DNA of 64,000 bases. Origin: Liolophura sinensis. Lineage: Eukaryota; Mollusca; Polyplacophora; Chitonida; Chitonidae. Position 1 is the first letter of the stretch. Each line of letters starts with the position of its first letter. The notes under the pieces are model-generated. The model did no database searches and had not been told where the DNA came from. It was given only the letters and a program-made list of their open reading frames with translations. A program made the position numbers and the translations under genes. Shown one piece after another: positions 35,597 through 48,585 of the stretch. Location of the stretch: NCBI RefSeq assembly GCF_032854445.1, contig NC_088307.1, positions 2,916,001-2,980,000 on the forward strand, in the 5' to 3' direction.

Positions 35597-35860
35597 TTTA
35601 TTTATTTATTTGAGTGATGTTTTATGGCGTACTTAGAATATTTCCATTCTGCAATGGAGGATGGCGTTATGGTGAAGAATACCAGGCAGAGCCCGGGGGA
35701 AACCTACAACCATCAGCAGATGCGGACAGACCTTCTCACATATGGCCGGAGAGGAAGCCAGTATGAGCTGGACCTGAACTCACAGCGACCGCATTGGTAT
35801 AGATTCCTGGGTCATTACGCTGCACTAGAGCGCTAACCAACTGAGCCATGGAGGCCCCGT
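35597..35860 (-). mobile_element. Full-length SINE, in NOS1AP intron
   Basis: Head GGGGCCTCCATGGCTCAGTT at the right end. Contains GGTCCAGCTCATACTGGCTT, CCCCCGGGCTCTGCCTGGTA and an AAATAAATAAATAAATATA end at the left. Confidence 0.92.
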
Positions 35861-36777
35861 GGGCAGAGAGTAAGACTTGAACTAACAGCAAACGCAATGG
35901 TGAGAGGCTCCTGGGGTCATTGCTATTAAAAATGTTGTCAAGAAATTTTGCTAACAATCAAAAAAAGAATCAAAAAACAAAAACAACATTCCAAAACATT
36001 TCTTATTTTCAGCATATGCATTTCTTTGAGTAAGGTACTAATAAGGTCAGTTGTACTACATAATGGTACACAAGAGTAGAAATGTAGTAGCCAACTGGTG
36101 CTTGTACTCCACCAAACTTTGGCCTGGAAGATAACAAAGTCAATATTTTTAACTCCAAGGCTCCTTTCCCTGTCAGCCTGCCAAACAAAAGACCCACCCT
36201 TATAGTCCCTGGCCACAGTTTCTGCTCTTGCACAGGTGGTTTTGCTGGTTAGCGAGACATCTGGATTTACGATCGCACGCCCTTCAAACAGTGAGATTTC
36301 TGCCGAGCCTGTTTGACAGTGTCAACCATGACAACGGGTCTTACAAGAATTCTATGTTTATTTCTTACTCAAACCTTAAGTGGGATGCGGAGTAGGTTTT
36401 ACACAAACTGGCACCATTAGACACATTCGCTGAAATATGCTAAAGCCACCAAGCTAGTTTTGTTCAGATGCTTCTTGGAATACCCTCACCTGTTCACTTT
36501 CCCACCATTGGCGCAAGAATGCAATTTTCTTTAATTAGAGGTAAGCTGCCATATGGTAAAAAACCCATTAAAAAATGCACAGGTATGCAAAGCTGTAATT
36601 ATACCCTGTCACTGATAATAGCATTTTTTCATGTGAGTGAGACTTGGGGTTTCTGCTGTACATTTTCTGTTGTGGTTTTTCGGTACATGTACACTGATAC
36701 CTCAACTTTTTTAGCACATGAAAGAAAAACCTTCAGTGCAATTTATGCACAATATCAATTTGAGCTTGGGTGGTAAG

Positions 36778-36995
36778 TAAGTGCTTGAGGTTTAATATCG
36801 TACTTATCGTACTTTTATCTAGTGCCGCTTCACTGACACGACTTTACCAAAGGCAAGTAAGCCGCTCGACCTGAACCATTATACTGATATGGGTTAACCA
36901 GATATTGCACTGTCCCCTTCACGCTGAACGCCAAGCGAGGAAGTTAGAACTTCCTCTTTTAAGGTCTTAGGTGTCACCCAACCCAGGACTAATTT
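36778..36995 (-). mobile_element. Diverged element of the second SINE-like family
   Basis: Begins TAAGTAAGTGCTTGAGGTTT and ends near GTGTCACCCAACCCAGGACT. Similar terminal words occur at 39358-39500 (GTGAGTGCTTGGGGTTTAAT). Internal sequence is largely diverged. Confidence 0.45.
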
Positions 36996-37261
36996 GAATT
37001 TGGAGACAAAACTACATTTGTTGGATTGGCCAGTTTCAGGGCAGTAAGTCTGAGATGCTTTCATTATTGCCTCACAGAAAACTGAATCAAAAGGTCATCA
37101 ATTTAGACAATCATTAAAAACACATTTGTCGGACACTAAAAATGGACAGTCAAGTATTTGTATTTTTATAAGAATTTTGATAGAACTGTTTTCTTAAAAT
37201 TATTCCCACAATTTCATTAAAATCACTGCCTTGGTCAAATTTCCGATCCATCTACCTCAGA

Positions 37262-38607
37262 CAGTTTGGGTTATGCCTGACAAATTTCCTACCCGCCTAT
37301 CCTACTTTTTCAGACAGTTTAGGTTAGGCCTGACAAATTTCCTACCCGCCTATCCTACTTTTTCAGACAGTTTAGGTTATGCCTGACAAATTTCCTACCC
37401 ACCTATCCTACTTTTTCAGACAGTCTGGGTTATGCCTGACAAATTTCCTACTCACCTATCCTACTTTTTCAGACAGTTTGGGTTTTGCCTGACAAATTTC
37501 CTACCCACCTATCCTACTTTTTCAGACAGTTTGGGTTAGGCCTGACAAATTTCCTACTCACCTATCCTACTTTTTCAGACAGTTTGGGTTAGGCCTGACA
37601 AATTTCCTACCCGCCTATCCTACTTTTTCAGACAGTTTGGGTTATGCCTGACAAATTTCCTACTCACCTATCCTACTTTTTCAGACAGTTTGGGTTATGC
37701 CTGACAAATTTCCTACCCGCCTATCCTACTTTTTCAGACAGTTTGGGTTTTGCCTGACAAATTTCCTACCCACCTATCCTACTTTTTCAGACAGTTTGGG
37801 TTATGCCTGACAAATTTCCTACCCACCTATCCCACTTTTTCAGACAGTTTGGGTTATGCCTGACAAATTTCCTACCCGCCTATCGCACCTTTTCAGACAG
37901 TTTGGGTTATGCCTGACAAATTTCCTACCCACCTATCCTACTTTTTCAGACAGTTTGGGTTTTGCCTGACAAATTTCCTACCCACCTATCCTACTTTTTC
38001 AGACAGGTTGGGTTATGCCTGACAAATTTCCTACCCACCTATCCTACCTTTTCAGACAGTTTGGGTTTTGCCTGACAAATTTCCTACTCACCTATCCTAC
38101 TTTTTAAGACAGTTTGGGTTATGCCTGACAAATTTCCTACCCGCCTATCCTACTTTTTCAGACAGTTTGGGTTATGCCTGACAAATTTCCTACCCACCTA
38201 TCCTACTTTTTCAGACAGTTTGGGTTATGCCTGACAAATTTCTTACCCGCCTATCCTACTTTTTCAGACAGTTTGGGTTATGCCTGACAAATTTCCTACT
38301 CACCTATCCTACTTTTTCAGACAGTTTGGGTTTTGCCTGATAAATTTCCTACCCACCTATCCTACTTTTTCAGACAGTTTGGGTTATGCCTGACAAATTT
38401 CCTACTCACCTATCCTACTTTTCAGACAGTTTGGGTTATGCCTGACAAATTTCCTACCCGCCTATCCTACTTTTTCAGACAGTTTAGGTTATGCCTGACA
38501 AATTTCCAATCCATCTATCCTATTTTTTCAGAAAGTTTGGGTTTTGCCTGACAAATTTCCAATCCATCTATCTTATTTTTTCAGAAAGTTTGGGTTTTGC
38601 CTGACAA
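37262..38607. repeat. 53-bp minisatellite in NOS1AP intron, about 25 copies
   Basis: Unit landmarks TTTGGGTTATGCCTGACAAA, TTTCCTACCCGCCTATCCTA and CTTTTTCAGACAG. Very homogeneous; edge units at 38500-38600 are more diverged (CCAATCCATCTATC). It ends about 125 bp from the exon at 38731-38875. Confidence 0.98.
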
Positions 38608-38730
38608 TTTTTTTTTGAAGGATGGCCCTATTGGATTTGTTAATTGGGCTTTTAGCTGACATAAATATTTCACTCCTGCATGGGTATTCTACTTCTATAC
38701 AACAGATACGAAATATGCAAATGAGCTTAC

Positions 38731-38875
38731 TCTTGGTTTTCTGGTCAGTCTCATCTGATTGGTCGCTGCCGTCATCATCCGCGTTTTCGCTGCTGTTCAC
38801 AGCGTTTTGAACGCTCAGCTTGTGACAAACCTCGAAAGCCTGTCCTATGGTTCTGACGATCCTCATTGCCTGATT
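38731..38875 (-). CDS. NOS1AP: NOS1AP exon: PTB C-terminal helix and acidic linker
   Basis: A 145-nt exon: 48 codons plus one base. The acceptor is CTTGTAG above 38875 and the donor AGA|GTAAGC below 38731. It reads NQ then AMRIVRTIGQAFEVCHKL, the last helix of the PTB domain, almost identical to human NOS1AP. It continues into an acidic, Ser-rich linker (NSSENADDDGSDQSDETDQ). It is separated from the previous PTB exon by a 15-kb intron. A 25-copy, 53-bp minisatellite starts about 130 bp downstream of its donor. The outgoing single base A joins GT of the next exon to make Ser. Confidence 0.95.
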
Positions 38876-38994
38876 CTACAAGTGTAGAAGATACATTCCC
38901 ATGAGAAGTACGAAATACAAATGACAAGTAGCTATGCACCAGGAGTAACGAGGCATCAAGGGTAGAGAAATACAGGTATGCAGGAGGACTTATG

Positions 38995-39118
38995 TAACCG
39001 TTGTTTTGCGCCGTGCTCAAGAATATTTCTCTTTTAATATACAATGGGGGTCAGCATTATGGTAGGAGGAAGCCGTGCAGGGTCCATGCGGGAGAAAACC
39101 TACAACCATCTGCAGGTT
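38995..39118 (-). mobile_element. SINE 3' part, diverged
   Basis: Contains TGTTTTGCGCCGTGCTCAAG, GTCAGCATTATGGTAGGAGG and a GGAGAAAACCTACAACCATC core, truncated at the head side. Confidence 0.8.
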
Positions 39119-39122
39119 TAGT

Positions 39123-39258
39123 AATAACGAAATATACACGATGAGTACAGAAAACACATCAGGAGTAGACAAAATGACCTCAAAGTACATGTACATGAAG
39201 AGTACAGAAAACACATCAGGAGTAGACAAAATGAATTCAAAGTACATGTACATGAAAC
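39123..39258. repeat. About 57-bp direct repeat, two copies
   Basis: GAGTACAGAAAACACATCAG and GAGTAGACAAAATGA, followed by TCAAAGTACATGTACATGAA, occurs twice in succession. Confidence 0.85.
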
Positions 39259-39357
39259 GAATGCAAAATAAACCAGATAAGTGCATGGATCATTTCTGTA
39301 ATACGCAGTTTCAACCAAACTTGCCTTTAAATTCAGCTCATAGCTACAATGAAATGA

Positions 39358-39500
39358 GTGAGTGAGTGAGTGCTTGGGGTTTAATGTCGTACTCAACAAT
39401 GTTTGAGTCATATGACGACGAAGGAATCCTTAGGGTGTATGTAATGTGCCTCCTTGTCGCAGGACAGATTTCCACTGCTCCATACTGAAATGAATTGTAC
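39358..39500 (-). mobile_element. Second SINE-like family, 3' part
   Basis: Reads GTGAGTGCTTGGGGTTTAAT, GTCGTACTCAACAATG and CATATGACGACGAAGGAATC on the plus strand, the terminal part of the GACGAGGAGTC family. Confidence 0.7.
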
Positions 39501-41280
39501 CCAGATGACCTACAAAATATAGGACTCCACAACAGTCAAAGATTCTTGACGTATTTGTGTGAGAGGCTAACAGATAGCAAAATCTGCCTCTTGAGCATAG
39601 CTAACTTTGGTCCATTCTTTGCAGCAAGAAGAAAATAATGGTTGACTCCATATTCAGATCAGTGATGGAGTTCGAAGAAAGCCAGTCATTCAGTTACTTC
39701 AGTGGTCTTTTGTTGGCCATTTCTGCGCCTGGAAATTGACTAAACATCATTTGGGCCCGGAAAGAAAGGCCCCTGGGTGCCTCGGAATACTTATCAGTGC
39801 CAAGATCTCCCAGGCAGTAGCTGAGGAGATGCCTAAGACAACATGGCTATACTTGACACAGAGTCAGGCTGTCTGCTCGCTGGCATTCTCGTCCAAAGGA
39901 AACTTTCTGCGGACAAAGAAACTCTGAATTTCAAGGAGAAAGTGCGTATGAATAATGAATCATCTACGTGACAAACGGCGCTTGGAAAGTTCTGTGAAAA
40001 AACAAAGTTTGCACAGATTTGATGAAGACGGCTGTTGTTAGGGAAATTGAAAAGGTCAGACTTTCTTGGCAGGCCAAGTGAGTGAGAACGAAATCTTAAT
40101 CCTCTTTGACTGGTGGACAAGACTCGTCAAAGTGACACGGGGATAGCTTATCACCTCCATGCCACGCTAATGCTGGAATCATGTTCATAAAGAGACCCCT
40201 GTCTGGAGTATAAAGGAATTCAATATGTCTCGCAGACATTGGGACAAACATGCAGACTCACTACTCTGTTATTTGCTAAACTATAAAGGATGCAACCTTC
40301 AACCACTCTGCTACTAGATGTTGCCAAAGTTCTGAAGAAAATTTGTAAACTGTCAGGAGAGTAAGATATATGTCTTACTTACTCTAGGGAGCAACCAGTT
40401 TGTTCACTTAACCTACTACATCAAGTTCATCTAGTATTGCTTCTTAGCTCAGTATAGATTTTGCACATGAAAGGCCACAAATTATTAAACACTGTAAAGA
40501 CGAAATCTTAACTCCAAAGTGCATACCTTATTTCACCTTTTAGTTTAGCCTGTAAAAATGCCCTTTCAGAAGCACGCAAAACCATAAAATGATACTTAAG
40601 ATGAAAAAAACATAAATTTTACTAAAAAGAAACCATATTTATGCCGTTATGTGCTTCTTAAAGTTCACTTTTACATTCTAAACTTTAGGTGAAATACAGT
40701 AATTTAAGTTCTAAAAAACTGTAAATGATGACGTAAGTTGGCTAAACCAATCAGAATCAAGCCAAATGTGTCACCTGTGAAAAAGCAAAATTTGAGGCGA
40801 AAAAAGGTCATAATTGTTTCTTTTTCTTTTACATTTTCTGTTGCCTGTCCTGAACGTTAAGCGACAATAAGCAGTCAACACTGATCATGGATATATGCCT
40901 TTTAACAGACATTCGTATTGCAGCTGTCAACCAAGACGGAATCATGCAAAGAGAAGCAGTCAACAGTTGCCAATGATGTTGGAAAGATCATTTGTGCAGT
41001 CCTTGAACATCTCTTAATTACCTTCCACCAATATGGTGAGCCATGTTTATGTTTATCACTCAGCTTGCCAAAGGTCACTGGTTTATTCCAGTTTCCTATA
41101 CCCATGAAACTCACCTTTATTGAAAAGATGAAAAATTTTTGAGTACGGATGTTACAAACAATACTTTCTTCTTGATTTGTACAATATACACACAATTGTA
41201 ATCTTGTTGAAAGATCAAACATAGCTAAATTTACACTGATAATGTACATGATGTGCTAAAACTTGGTATGGCATGATGAA
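39501..41280. other. NOS1AP intron DNA
   Basis: No exon recognised. It includes the third copy of the CGACTGCTTCTCTTTGC repeat at about 40905-40990 (reverse orientation). Confidence 0.45.
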
Positions 41281-41284
41281 TTGG

Positions 41285-41520
41285 ATTTATTTATTTGATT
41301 AGTATTTTATGCTGTACTCAAGAATATTTCACTTATACATCGGCTGCCAGCATTATGGTGGGTGGAAACCGGACAGACCCTGGGGAAAACCCACGAACAT
41401 CCGCAGGTTGCTGACAGACCTTCCCACATACGGCCGGAGAGGAAACCAGCATGAGCTGGACTTGAACTCAAAGTGACCGCATTGGTGAGAGGCACGTGGG
41501 TCATAAGGCTGTGCTAGCCT
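41285..41520 (-). mobile_element. SINE, near full length, in NOS1AP intron
   Basis: TTTATTTGATTAGTATTTTA at the tail end, then CAGCATTATGGTGGGTGGAA, GAACATCCGCAGGTTGCTGA, AGCATGAGCTGGACTTGAAC and TCAAAGTGACCGCATTGGTG. Confidence 0.9.
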
Positions 41521-41529
41521 TAAGTGTAC

Positions 41530-42700
41530 GGGCTCTTGACTTAAGGATTGGAGAGAACACATACAGTAAATTTCATGCTAGGCTTACAACTGCACCTTTT
41601 TTTTAACCCATGGCTGGCATATTCAAAATTTCCCTACAAAATATAGGAGTCCAAGCATTTCACTGCGGAGTTATGTTGCAACAACTTTTCACAAATGCAT
41701 TAAGTCATTAACCTTGAAACTTTGTGAAAGTTAAGAAAGAAATCAATCTGCAAATTTAGGTAATGACTTAAGCAGCCAGGCTCCCACGGCAGGTAGAAGA
41801 AAAAGCATCTTGTTTTCTGTTTGCTATTGATAGCCATCAAACATGAGAGCGGGTTTCGGTGATCACTGTCAGAAAACTTTACAGAAACGCGGCTTGAAGA
41901 GTCTTCAGGGAGTCCCGCCAATGAGAGCCTGCACGTTATGGGGTTCAGGCTCCCCCCAAGACAGACAAGGCAGATATACAGTCCATCACTGAGGGACTAC
42001 TTCTCCTCTCTGACAGTAATTCTGTTTATTTTGTCCTGAAAAGACCTTTGGCTTGTTTTAAGCATGGAGTTGTTTTTGCAGCCCTTGTTTAAAGAGCAGC
42101 TTCCATTGTTTTAACCACCCATGAGGCAGACCGGAGAATGATGGGGGGATTTTTACAGGTGATCATACTAGAGATACCATGTTCAACAGCTTGTTACAAT
42201 GTGTCAAATTTCTGAAATATTCTTCTGAAAGATTCATAAGTCAAAATCAAACAGGCATCATTCTGAAAGCTTGCCAATGAAGAGAGAGCTCAATTCATTT
42301 TCCATTAGTGAAGTTGGCAGTAGCTGTAAAACAACCATCTTAAGGATTCCTGAATGACTCATAACAACATGTGAAAGACTTTTTTTAAACTGAGCCAAAA
42401 GTTAAGTCAGACTTAAATCTTAAGACAAGTCTTGTTCTAATAAAAAAATCCCAGGGTTCATGGTCCAGACTATAGTCAATTCAAGGCTTAACTGCTAATC
42501 TAACAACCAGGCCTACAAGCCTAAAACACTAATTACCTCCCAACTACTGTCATTCTTAAACCTTTTCGCATGTTTGCGAGGTGTTTATTCTGTGTCAGCT
42601 TTTAAAAAAAAAGTAACATTATACTCTTTGTGAAGCGCTGAATCTGGCCAATCCAACCAATGTAATTTTCTCCCCAAAATCAAATTAACTCTGTGTGGAA
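41530..42700. other. NOS1AP intron DNA
   Basis: No exon recognised. A fragment at about 42640-42690 (CCAATCCAACCAATGTAATT) is the reverse of words at 32630 and 37010, marking another dispersed repeat. Confidence 0.45.
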
Positions 42701-42709
42701 ATTGCACTG

Positions 42710-43400
42710 ATCACACACAAAAAATGACACACACCCCATTTCTGTATGTCATAAAATCACACACACACACACCATTCCCATGTCATAAAATCACACACAT
42801 CCCATTTCTATATGTTATAAAATCACACACACACCATTTCCATATGTCATAAAATCACACACATCCAATTTCCATATGTCATAAAATCACACACACCCCA
42901 TTTCCACATGTCATAAAATAACACACACCCCATTTTCATGTCATAAAATCACATCATTCCCAAGTCATAAAATCACACACATCCCATTACTATATGCTAT
43001 AAAATCACACACATCCCATTTCCATGTCATAAAATCCCTCACACACCACTCCCATGTCATAAAACCACACACATCCCATTCCCATATGTCATAAAACCAC
43101 ACACATCCCATTCCCATATGTCATAAAACCACACACATCCCATTCCCATGTCATAAAATCACACACATCCCATTACTATATGCTATAAAATCACACACAT
43201 CCCATTTCCATGTCATAAAATCCCTCACACACCACTCCCATGTCATAAAACCACACACATCCCATTCCCATATGTCATAAAACCACACACATCCCAATCC
43301 CATATGTCATAAAATCACACACATCTAATTTCCATATGTCATAAAATCACACACGTCTAATTTCCATATGTCATAAAATCACACACATCCCGTTCCCATA
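42710..43400. repeat. CA-rich minisatellite, unit about 27-32 bp
   Basis: Unit CATATGTCATAAAATCACAC followed by ACATCCCATTTC, with shorter units lacking the ATATG. A block of several units (about 42960-43080) recurs at 43145-43260, including the rare CCCTCACACACCACTCC. Confidence 0.93.
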
Positions 43401-43401
43401 C

Positions 43402-44245
43402 ATGTCCATGTATGTCATACAATCCAGAAACCTTAAAACAGGGGAAATAATTCCCTGTCCCGAAGAAATAATCATTATTGTTAATAAAATCAGTTTACTC
43501 AATTATTTTATGAAAAAAAAAAAAATTGCACAAGGTTACCCTTTTAAAAAGAAAAAACGTGATGGTCCCAATTTTAGGCAACATGACTGTTTAATACAAA
43601 TATGGGTGTGCTTTTACACAAGCAGACCCAATACTTTTCCATCACTAGACTTTGTGCGTAGCACTATACATGTATATCCACATACATACACATATACGAA
43701 AGTACAGATCAATCTATGCCTGAAGCAATAAGGGAGCCAAGTCAGACAGCAGAAATACAATTATTTCCCGTGAAATATTTCCAATTGAATTGCCTGAATG
43801 TAGCCTATGGCAGATATACGAGTCGCTTCAAAAGGGAAGTAACCCCTGTGTACCCTAACCTCACTGTTAATCAAATCAGGGCTGTCCAAAACATCAAAAT
43901 CAGGTGACGAGGAGAAGGAAATTTCAACGAAAGATGTCAAAGTGATTGACCCGAGTCACCAGGTGGCACAGCAAAAAGTGTGTAAACCATAACTCAATCA
44001 TTGGGCGATTTCCACTCTGGCAATAAAGGCAAGATTGTACTGGGTTTCTGGAAGGTTGGCACGTGGCCATTTTGTCAGGGCTATAATATTAACCTCAGAT
44101 CCTTTAACTCTGTAATCTTGACAGTGAAGTTGGTACAGCTGCGGAACTTGGGATGAAATTAACAACGGCAATTACACAGAGATGGGTGATATGTTTATAT
44201 TAATGCCAGAAGCAAGCACATGTAGTTTCCTTAAGGTTTATGCAA
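43402..44245. other. NOS1AP intron DNA
   Basis: Nothing recognised apart from a short poly-A near 43513-43524. Confidence 0.45.
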
Positions 44246-44274
44246 TGTTTCCTCTAGGCAATTTTCTCCATGCT

Positions 44275-44585
44275 ATGTGATGTTTTCTCCATCCTATACA
44301 ACATTTCCTCCAAGCTCTACAACGTTTCCTCCAGGCTGTACAACGTTTTCTACATGTTAAACAACGCTTCCTCCATGCTATACAAAGTTTCCTCCTCGCT
44401 ATACGTTTCCTCCAGGCTGTACAATGTTTTCTACCTGCTATACAACATTTCCTCCAGGCTACACAATGTTTCCTCCATGTTATACAACGTTTCCTCCATG
44501 CTATACAACATTTCCTCCATGTTATACAATGTTTTTTTATTGGCAATACAGTGTTTCCTCCAGGCTTATGCAATGTTTTTTTCAC
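44275..44585. repeat. 21-bp minisatellite, about 15 copies
   Basis: Unit TTTCCTCCATGCTATACAACG with variants (AGGCTGTAC, TGTTATAC). 21 is a multiple of three, so long open frames appear on both strands. They carry low-complexity repeats only and are not treated as genes. Confidence 0.95.
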
Positions 44586-44839
44586 CCAGCACTTTTGCTA
44601 CTTCATATATTTATTTCTTTTCACAGCGGTTAAACTTAATACTTAAGAATATTTCACATGGTAGTTAGTTTTACAGGTGAAGGAAACCACTGAGCTTCAG
44701 CAAGTCACATTCAATGAGAAATAGCCTAGTGTGGAGTAAAACATATAGGTGTGTCAGTAAATATCATCCCTATATCAGTAAATATAATCCATACAAAGGT
44801 GCAATTCTAGCAAAAAGGTCAAAGACAGTGATTGGTAAG

Positions 44840-44990
44840 ATTTATTTATGTATTTGACTGGTGTTTTACACCGCACTGAAGAATATTTCACATATACGAT
44901 GGCTGCCAGCATTATGGTAGGAGAAAATCGGGCGGAGCCTGCAGGTTTCTGTCAGATCTTCCCATGTACTACCTGAGAGAAGCCAAATCA
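44840..44990 (-). mobile_element. SINE 3' half
   Basis: GACTGGTGTTTTACACCGCA, CTGCCAGCATTATGGTAGGA and AAATCGGGCGGAGCCTGCAG with the core shortened. Confidence 0.82.
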
Positions 44991-45939
44991 TGTCAGATAT
45001 TATTTGAATAACAAAAAGTCCAAAAGTGATGATTTAAAATCAGGGCTCATTCAAAAAGAAAAACAAACAAACAAAGTTGAAACACACCCAAGAACACACT
45101 GTGAACATTTCTGATTACTCTTCCCAGGAAGGAGCATTTGTGAATAGACCTAGGGGGGGCGGGGTGGGGTGGGTTGCTGGTGTTAGGTTTGTTTTTGTTA
45201 CTTTGAAGGGGGTAAAGACTTCCAAGCTGTTTAAAGGTCCTTTCATCACCTCCCATTTGACCCCCAACAAACAAACGTCAGCGAAACCTAAAGGCTGTGT
45301 TACTCAAACCCTTTCATCAGCAGACCATCTCTCCCAGGCACATTCAGTGCCCTCACCACAGGGGGGTGGCCGTTTCAAGTTGCCAGATCTCCCCATGAAC
45401 ATGCCCTGATGTTTTTTCCACCTGGTTAGGGGGCAGTTTTATGGACATGTCTGACATACCTTCCATTGATAACTCACATGGTCCAGAAAAGAACTGAACT
45501 TTTCTGCACTGAAGCTACCTGAAGCTTCACTAAGGTTGAGACATTTCCATGGAGTTCTTGGCAAACTAACACAAGCTTTTTACATGAATTTACTCATTTC
45601 TTCATGAATGTACCTGTCTAGATTAAAATGCTAAAAGGTGAACCAATTGAATTCAAAAATTGTAAAAAATCAATTAAAAAGATAAAAATTTGCAAAATCT
45701 TAATATTTTTATGCTATTTTTAACGGAAGTCTTCTTTACAGTGAACATTTTAGTTTGGAGAGTGATTGCACATAAATTTAACATCACACATGAAGATGTT
45801 TTTAACCTTTAAATTTTCAATTTTGCCCTATTTATATACTAAATTTGTCATCATAACTACGTTTATACCACATTTCGATCGTTCCACAATTGTCTCAAAA
45901 CTGTTAGGACCATCATTAAATCATCAGTTAGATTTTTCC

Positions 45940-46062
45940 TTTTTTTACCTGTTTGATGTTGACATTTTTTACCTGTTTGACATTTTTTTACCTGTTTGAT
46001 GTTGACATTTTTTACCTGTTTGATGTTGACATTTTTTACCTGTTTGATGTTGACATTTCACT
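45940..46062. repeat. About 25-bp tandem repeat, five copies
   Basis: Unit TTTTTTACCTGTTTGATGTTGACA, with one short 18-bp unit. On the gene's sense strand each unit carries AACAG|GTAAAA, a weak donor-like word. Confidence 0.88.
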
Positions 46063-46970
46063 TACATGTATTATAAATAACAAGCATATTCAGGCAGCTC
46101 ACATTCCATAAACAAGCAAAACTTGACCTGAGGGATAATTTTTGGGTGGTTACTCCCCAGAAACAAATGACCCATCAGAATACAAGAAATCTACAAGGAT
46201 GAAAAACTTGAGCATGGATTTTAACTTGTTTTCAGACTTGATCTCAAGTTCCAGAAAGCTAACCTGTACTGAAGATTTTGTCAAAACTGAGCAACTTTTG
46301 GAACAGTTATTGCATCGAAACCAAAGCAAAATGGAACCAGATCTCCTTCCCTTTCCCAGAAGCACAGGTTTATAAATAAGGGAAAGACACCTTGAAATAA
46401 AGACCTAATTATCAGTCATACAAATGAAAACTCTCACCTTCATCTTTTACAAAGAATTAAATTTATTCATTCATATGTTTGAATTGTAAGGTCAGTTCCG
46501 GACCGCCTCAAGGGGCCATACTGAATATGTTGGCTCCTTAGCACTGGCATATTTATGGTAAGAATTATCAAAGTGTTGATATTTGAGTGAAATGCTCATG
46601 CAGCTGTTATTGTTGCAGATGTCAGTAAAATGACAAGAAATAATAAACAAACAGCCAGTATACCCTATGAGGAGTCACAGCTAACGCAACACTTTCTTCA
46701 GGTTTCTGCTATACTAACACAATCCTCTGGTTGTGTAATCTGACAGGTTTCCCTAACACTCTAAAGCGTATCACCTCAGGCAGGCAGCGATCTCCAGGGA
46801 AATCGCACGCTGGCACCTAGCGCTGGCATCTATCACGGAACGTTAGCAACAGGCGAGGGTACAAACACTGAGTTAACGCAGTGGGATTGATCACTGACAG
46901 CAGTTGTCTCTCACAGTCGGAGCCACATAATCCTGTCAATATGCAAGTTATGGATTATGTTGTTGAAATG

Positions 46971-46973
<3 letters not shown>

Positions 46974-47025
<52 letters not shown>
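46974..47025. repeat. (TA)n microsatellite followed by (CA)n
   Basis: About 25 TA dinucleotides running into CACACACAC at the outer edge of an inverted-repeat arm. Confidence 0.95.
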
Positions 47026-47031
<6 letters not shown>

Positions 47032-47036
<5 letters not shown>

Positions 47037-47166
47037 GCTCCAGTCCAATGGAATATTAGAACAATGTCCATTTTTTGTCTTTTCCGACTGACTGTTTTTT
47101 TAGAGCCAAACTCAATCATGAATTTTTCACTTACATGATGGTGGCCAGAAGACTGTAAGCAACCTA
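47032..47166 (+). repeat. Left arm of 134-bp inverted repeat
   Basis: Pairs with 48670-48803. Landmarks are CACACGCTCCAG, TGGAATATTAGAACAATGTC, TTTTCCGACTGACTG, AATTTTTCACTTACATGATG and GGTGGCCAGAAGACTGTAAG. Only two differences were seen: CCAGTCC/CCAGTTC, and 7 versus 6 T. Confidence 0.95.
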
Positions 47167-47384
47167 CAATTTTTCCAAAACAAGTGTACGTTTAGACAAA
47201 CAATATCACTTTTGGTGCAGAAATTTACATTATTCCAGTAGGTTATCATCTTACCTTTCACAAAAACCTCAAAACACCCACCTGGGATGAATAGAATGCT
47301 CCAAATCCAGACAATTGAGCAACTTTGTCATGGTTGAAATTTTGGGCCATTTATGGTATCGTACATGGAGAAATCAGAGTACAA

Positions 47385-48400
47385 GCCTGGAGTAAACCAG
47401 TAAGTATGTATGGTTTGTATGTATGATTGCCTGGAGTAGACAATGGTATCCAGTAAGTATGTATGGTTTGTATGTAAGTTTGCCTGGAGTAGACAATGGT
47501 ATCCAGTAAGTATGTATGGTTTGTATGTATGTTTGCCTGGAGTAGACAATGGTATCCAGTAAGTATGTATGGTTTGTATGTATGTTTGCCTGGAGTAGAC
47601 AATGGTATCCAGTAAGTATGTATGGTTTGTATGTATGTTTGCCTGGAGTAGACAATGGTATCCAGTAAGTATGTATGGTTTGTATGTATGTTTGCCTGGA
47701 GTAGTCTATGGTATCCAGTAAGCATGTATGTTTACCTGGAGTAGACAATGGTACCCAGTAAGTAGGTATGTTTGCCTGGAGTAGACAATGGTATCCAGTA
47801 AGTATGTATGGTTTGTATGTATGTTTGCCTGGAGTAGACTATGGTATCCAGTAAGCATGTATGTTTGCCTGGAGTAGACAATGGTATCCAGTAAGTAGGT
47901 ATGTTTGCCTGGAGTAGACTATGGTATCCAGTAAGTAGGTATGTTTGCCTGGAGTAGACTATGGTATCCAGTAAGTATGCATGTTTGCCTGGAGTAGACC
48001 ATGGTATCCAGTAAGTATGCATGTTTGCCTGGAGTAGACCATGGTATCCAGTAAGTATGTATGTTTGCCTGGAGTAAACCATGGTATCCAGTAAGTATGT
48101 ATGTTTGCCTGGAGTAAACCATGATATTCAGTAAGTATGTTAGTTTGCCTGGAATAGACAATGGTATCCAGTAAGTATGTATGTTTGCCTGGAGTAGACC
48201 ATGGTATCCAGTAAGTAGGTATGTTAGCCTGGAGTAGACCATGGTATCCAGTAAGTAGGTATGTTTGCCTGGAGTAGACTATGGTATCCAGTAAGTAGGT
48301 ATGTTTGCCTGGAGTAGACTATGGTATCCAGTACGTATGTATGTTTGCCTGGAGTAGACCATGGTATCCAGTAAGTAGGTATGTTTGCCTGGGGGTTACA
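47385..48400. repeat. 40/53-bp minisatellite between inverted-repeat arms
   Basis: Short unit TTTGCCTGGAGTAGACCATG plus GTATCCAGTAAGTAGGTATG (40 bp). The long form adds GGTTTGTATGTAT (53 bp). Long units cluster on the left (47400-47700), short ones on the right. Confidence 0.96.
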
Positions 48401-48585
48401 TTACATGTACTTAACAAGTTTTCAGTCATGTGACAATGAGGGGTCGTTTGGTGTGACACATAAACTCTCTTCTTGTGGCAGGGAAAGGTATTCTCGCAGG
48501 CTGAGTTACCACTTGCTAATGAAGTGAGCTGTCGTTTTGTTGGAGGACAGAAGTTACATGAGTTAAAATACAGGTACCTTTCGCT
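48400..48585 (-). mobile_element. Second SINE-like family, partial
   Basis: GTCATGTGACAATGAGGGGT, CTTCTTGTGGCAGGGAAAGG and GAAGTGAGCTGTCG resemble the GACGAGGAGTC family in the same order. Confidence 0.55.

Noticed and set aside
44238-44668. Open frames of 115-132 codons on both strands
   Set aside because: The 21-bp unit is a multiple of three, so frames stay open automatically; the content is low complexity only.
46974-47138. 85-codon ORF with (IY)n
   Set aside because: Translation of the TA microsatellite and an inverted-repeat arm.
47328-48242. Overlapping 70-124-codon ORFs on the minus strand
   Set aside because: Derived from the 40/53-bp minisatellite.
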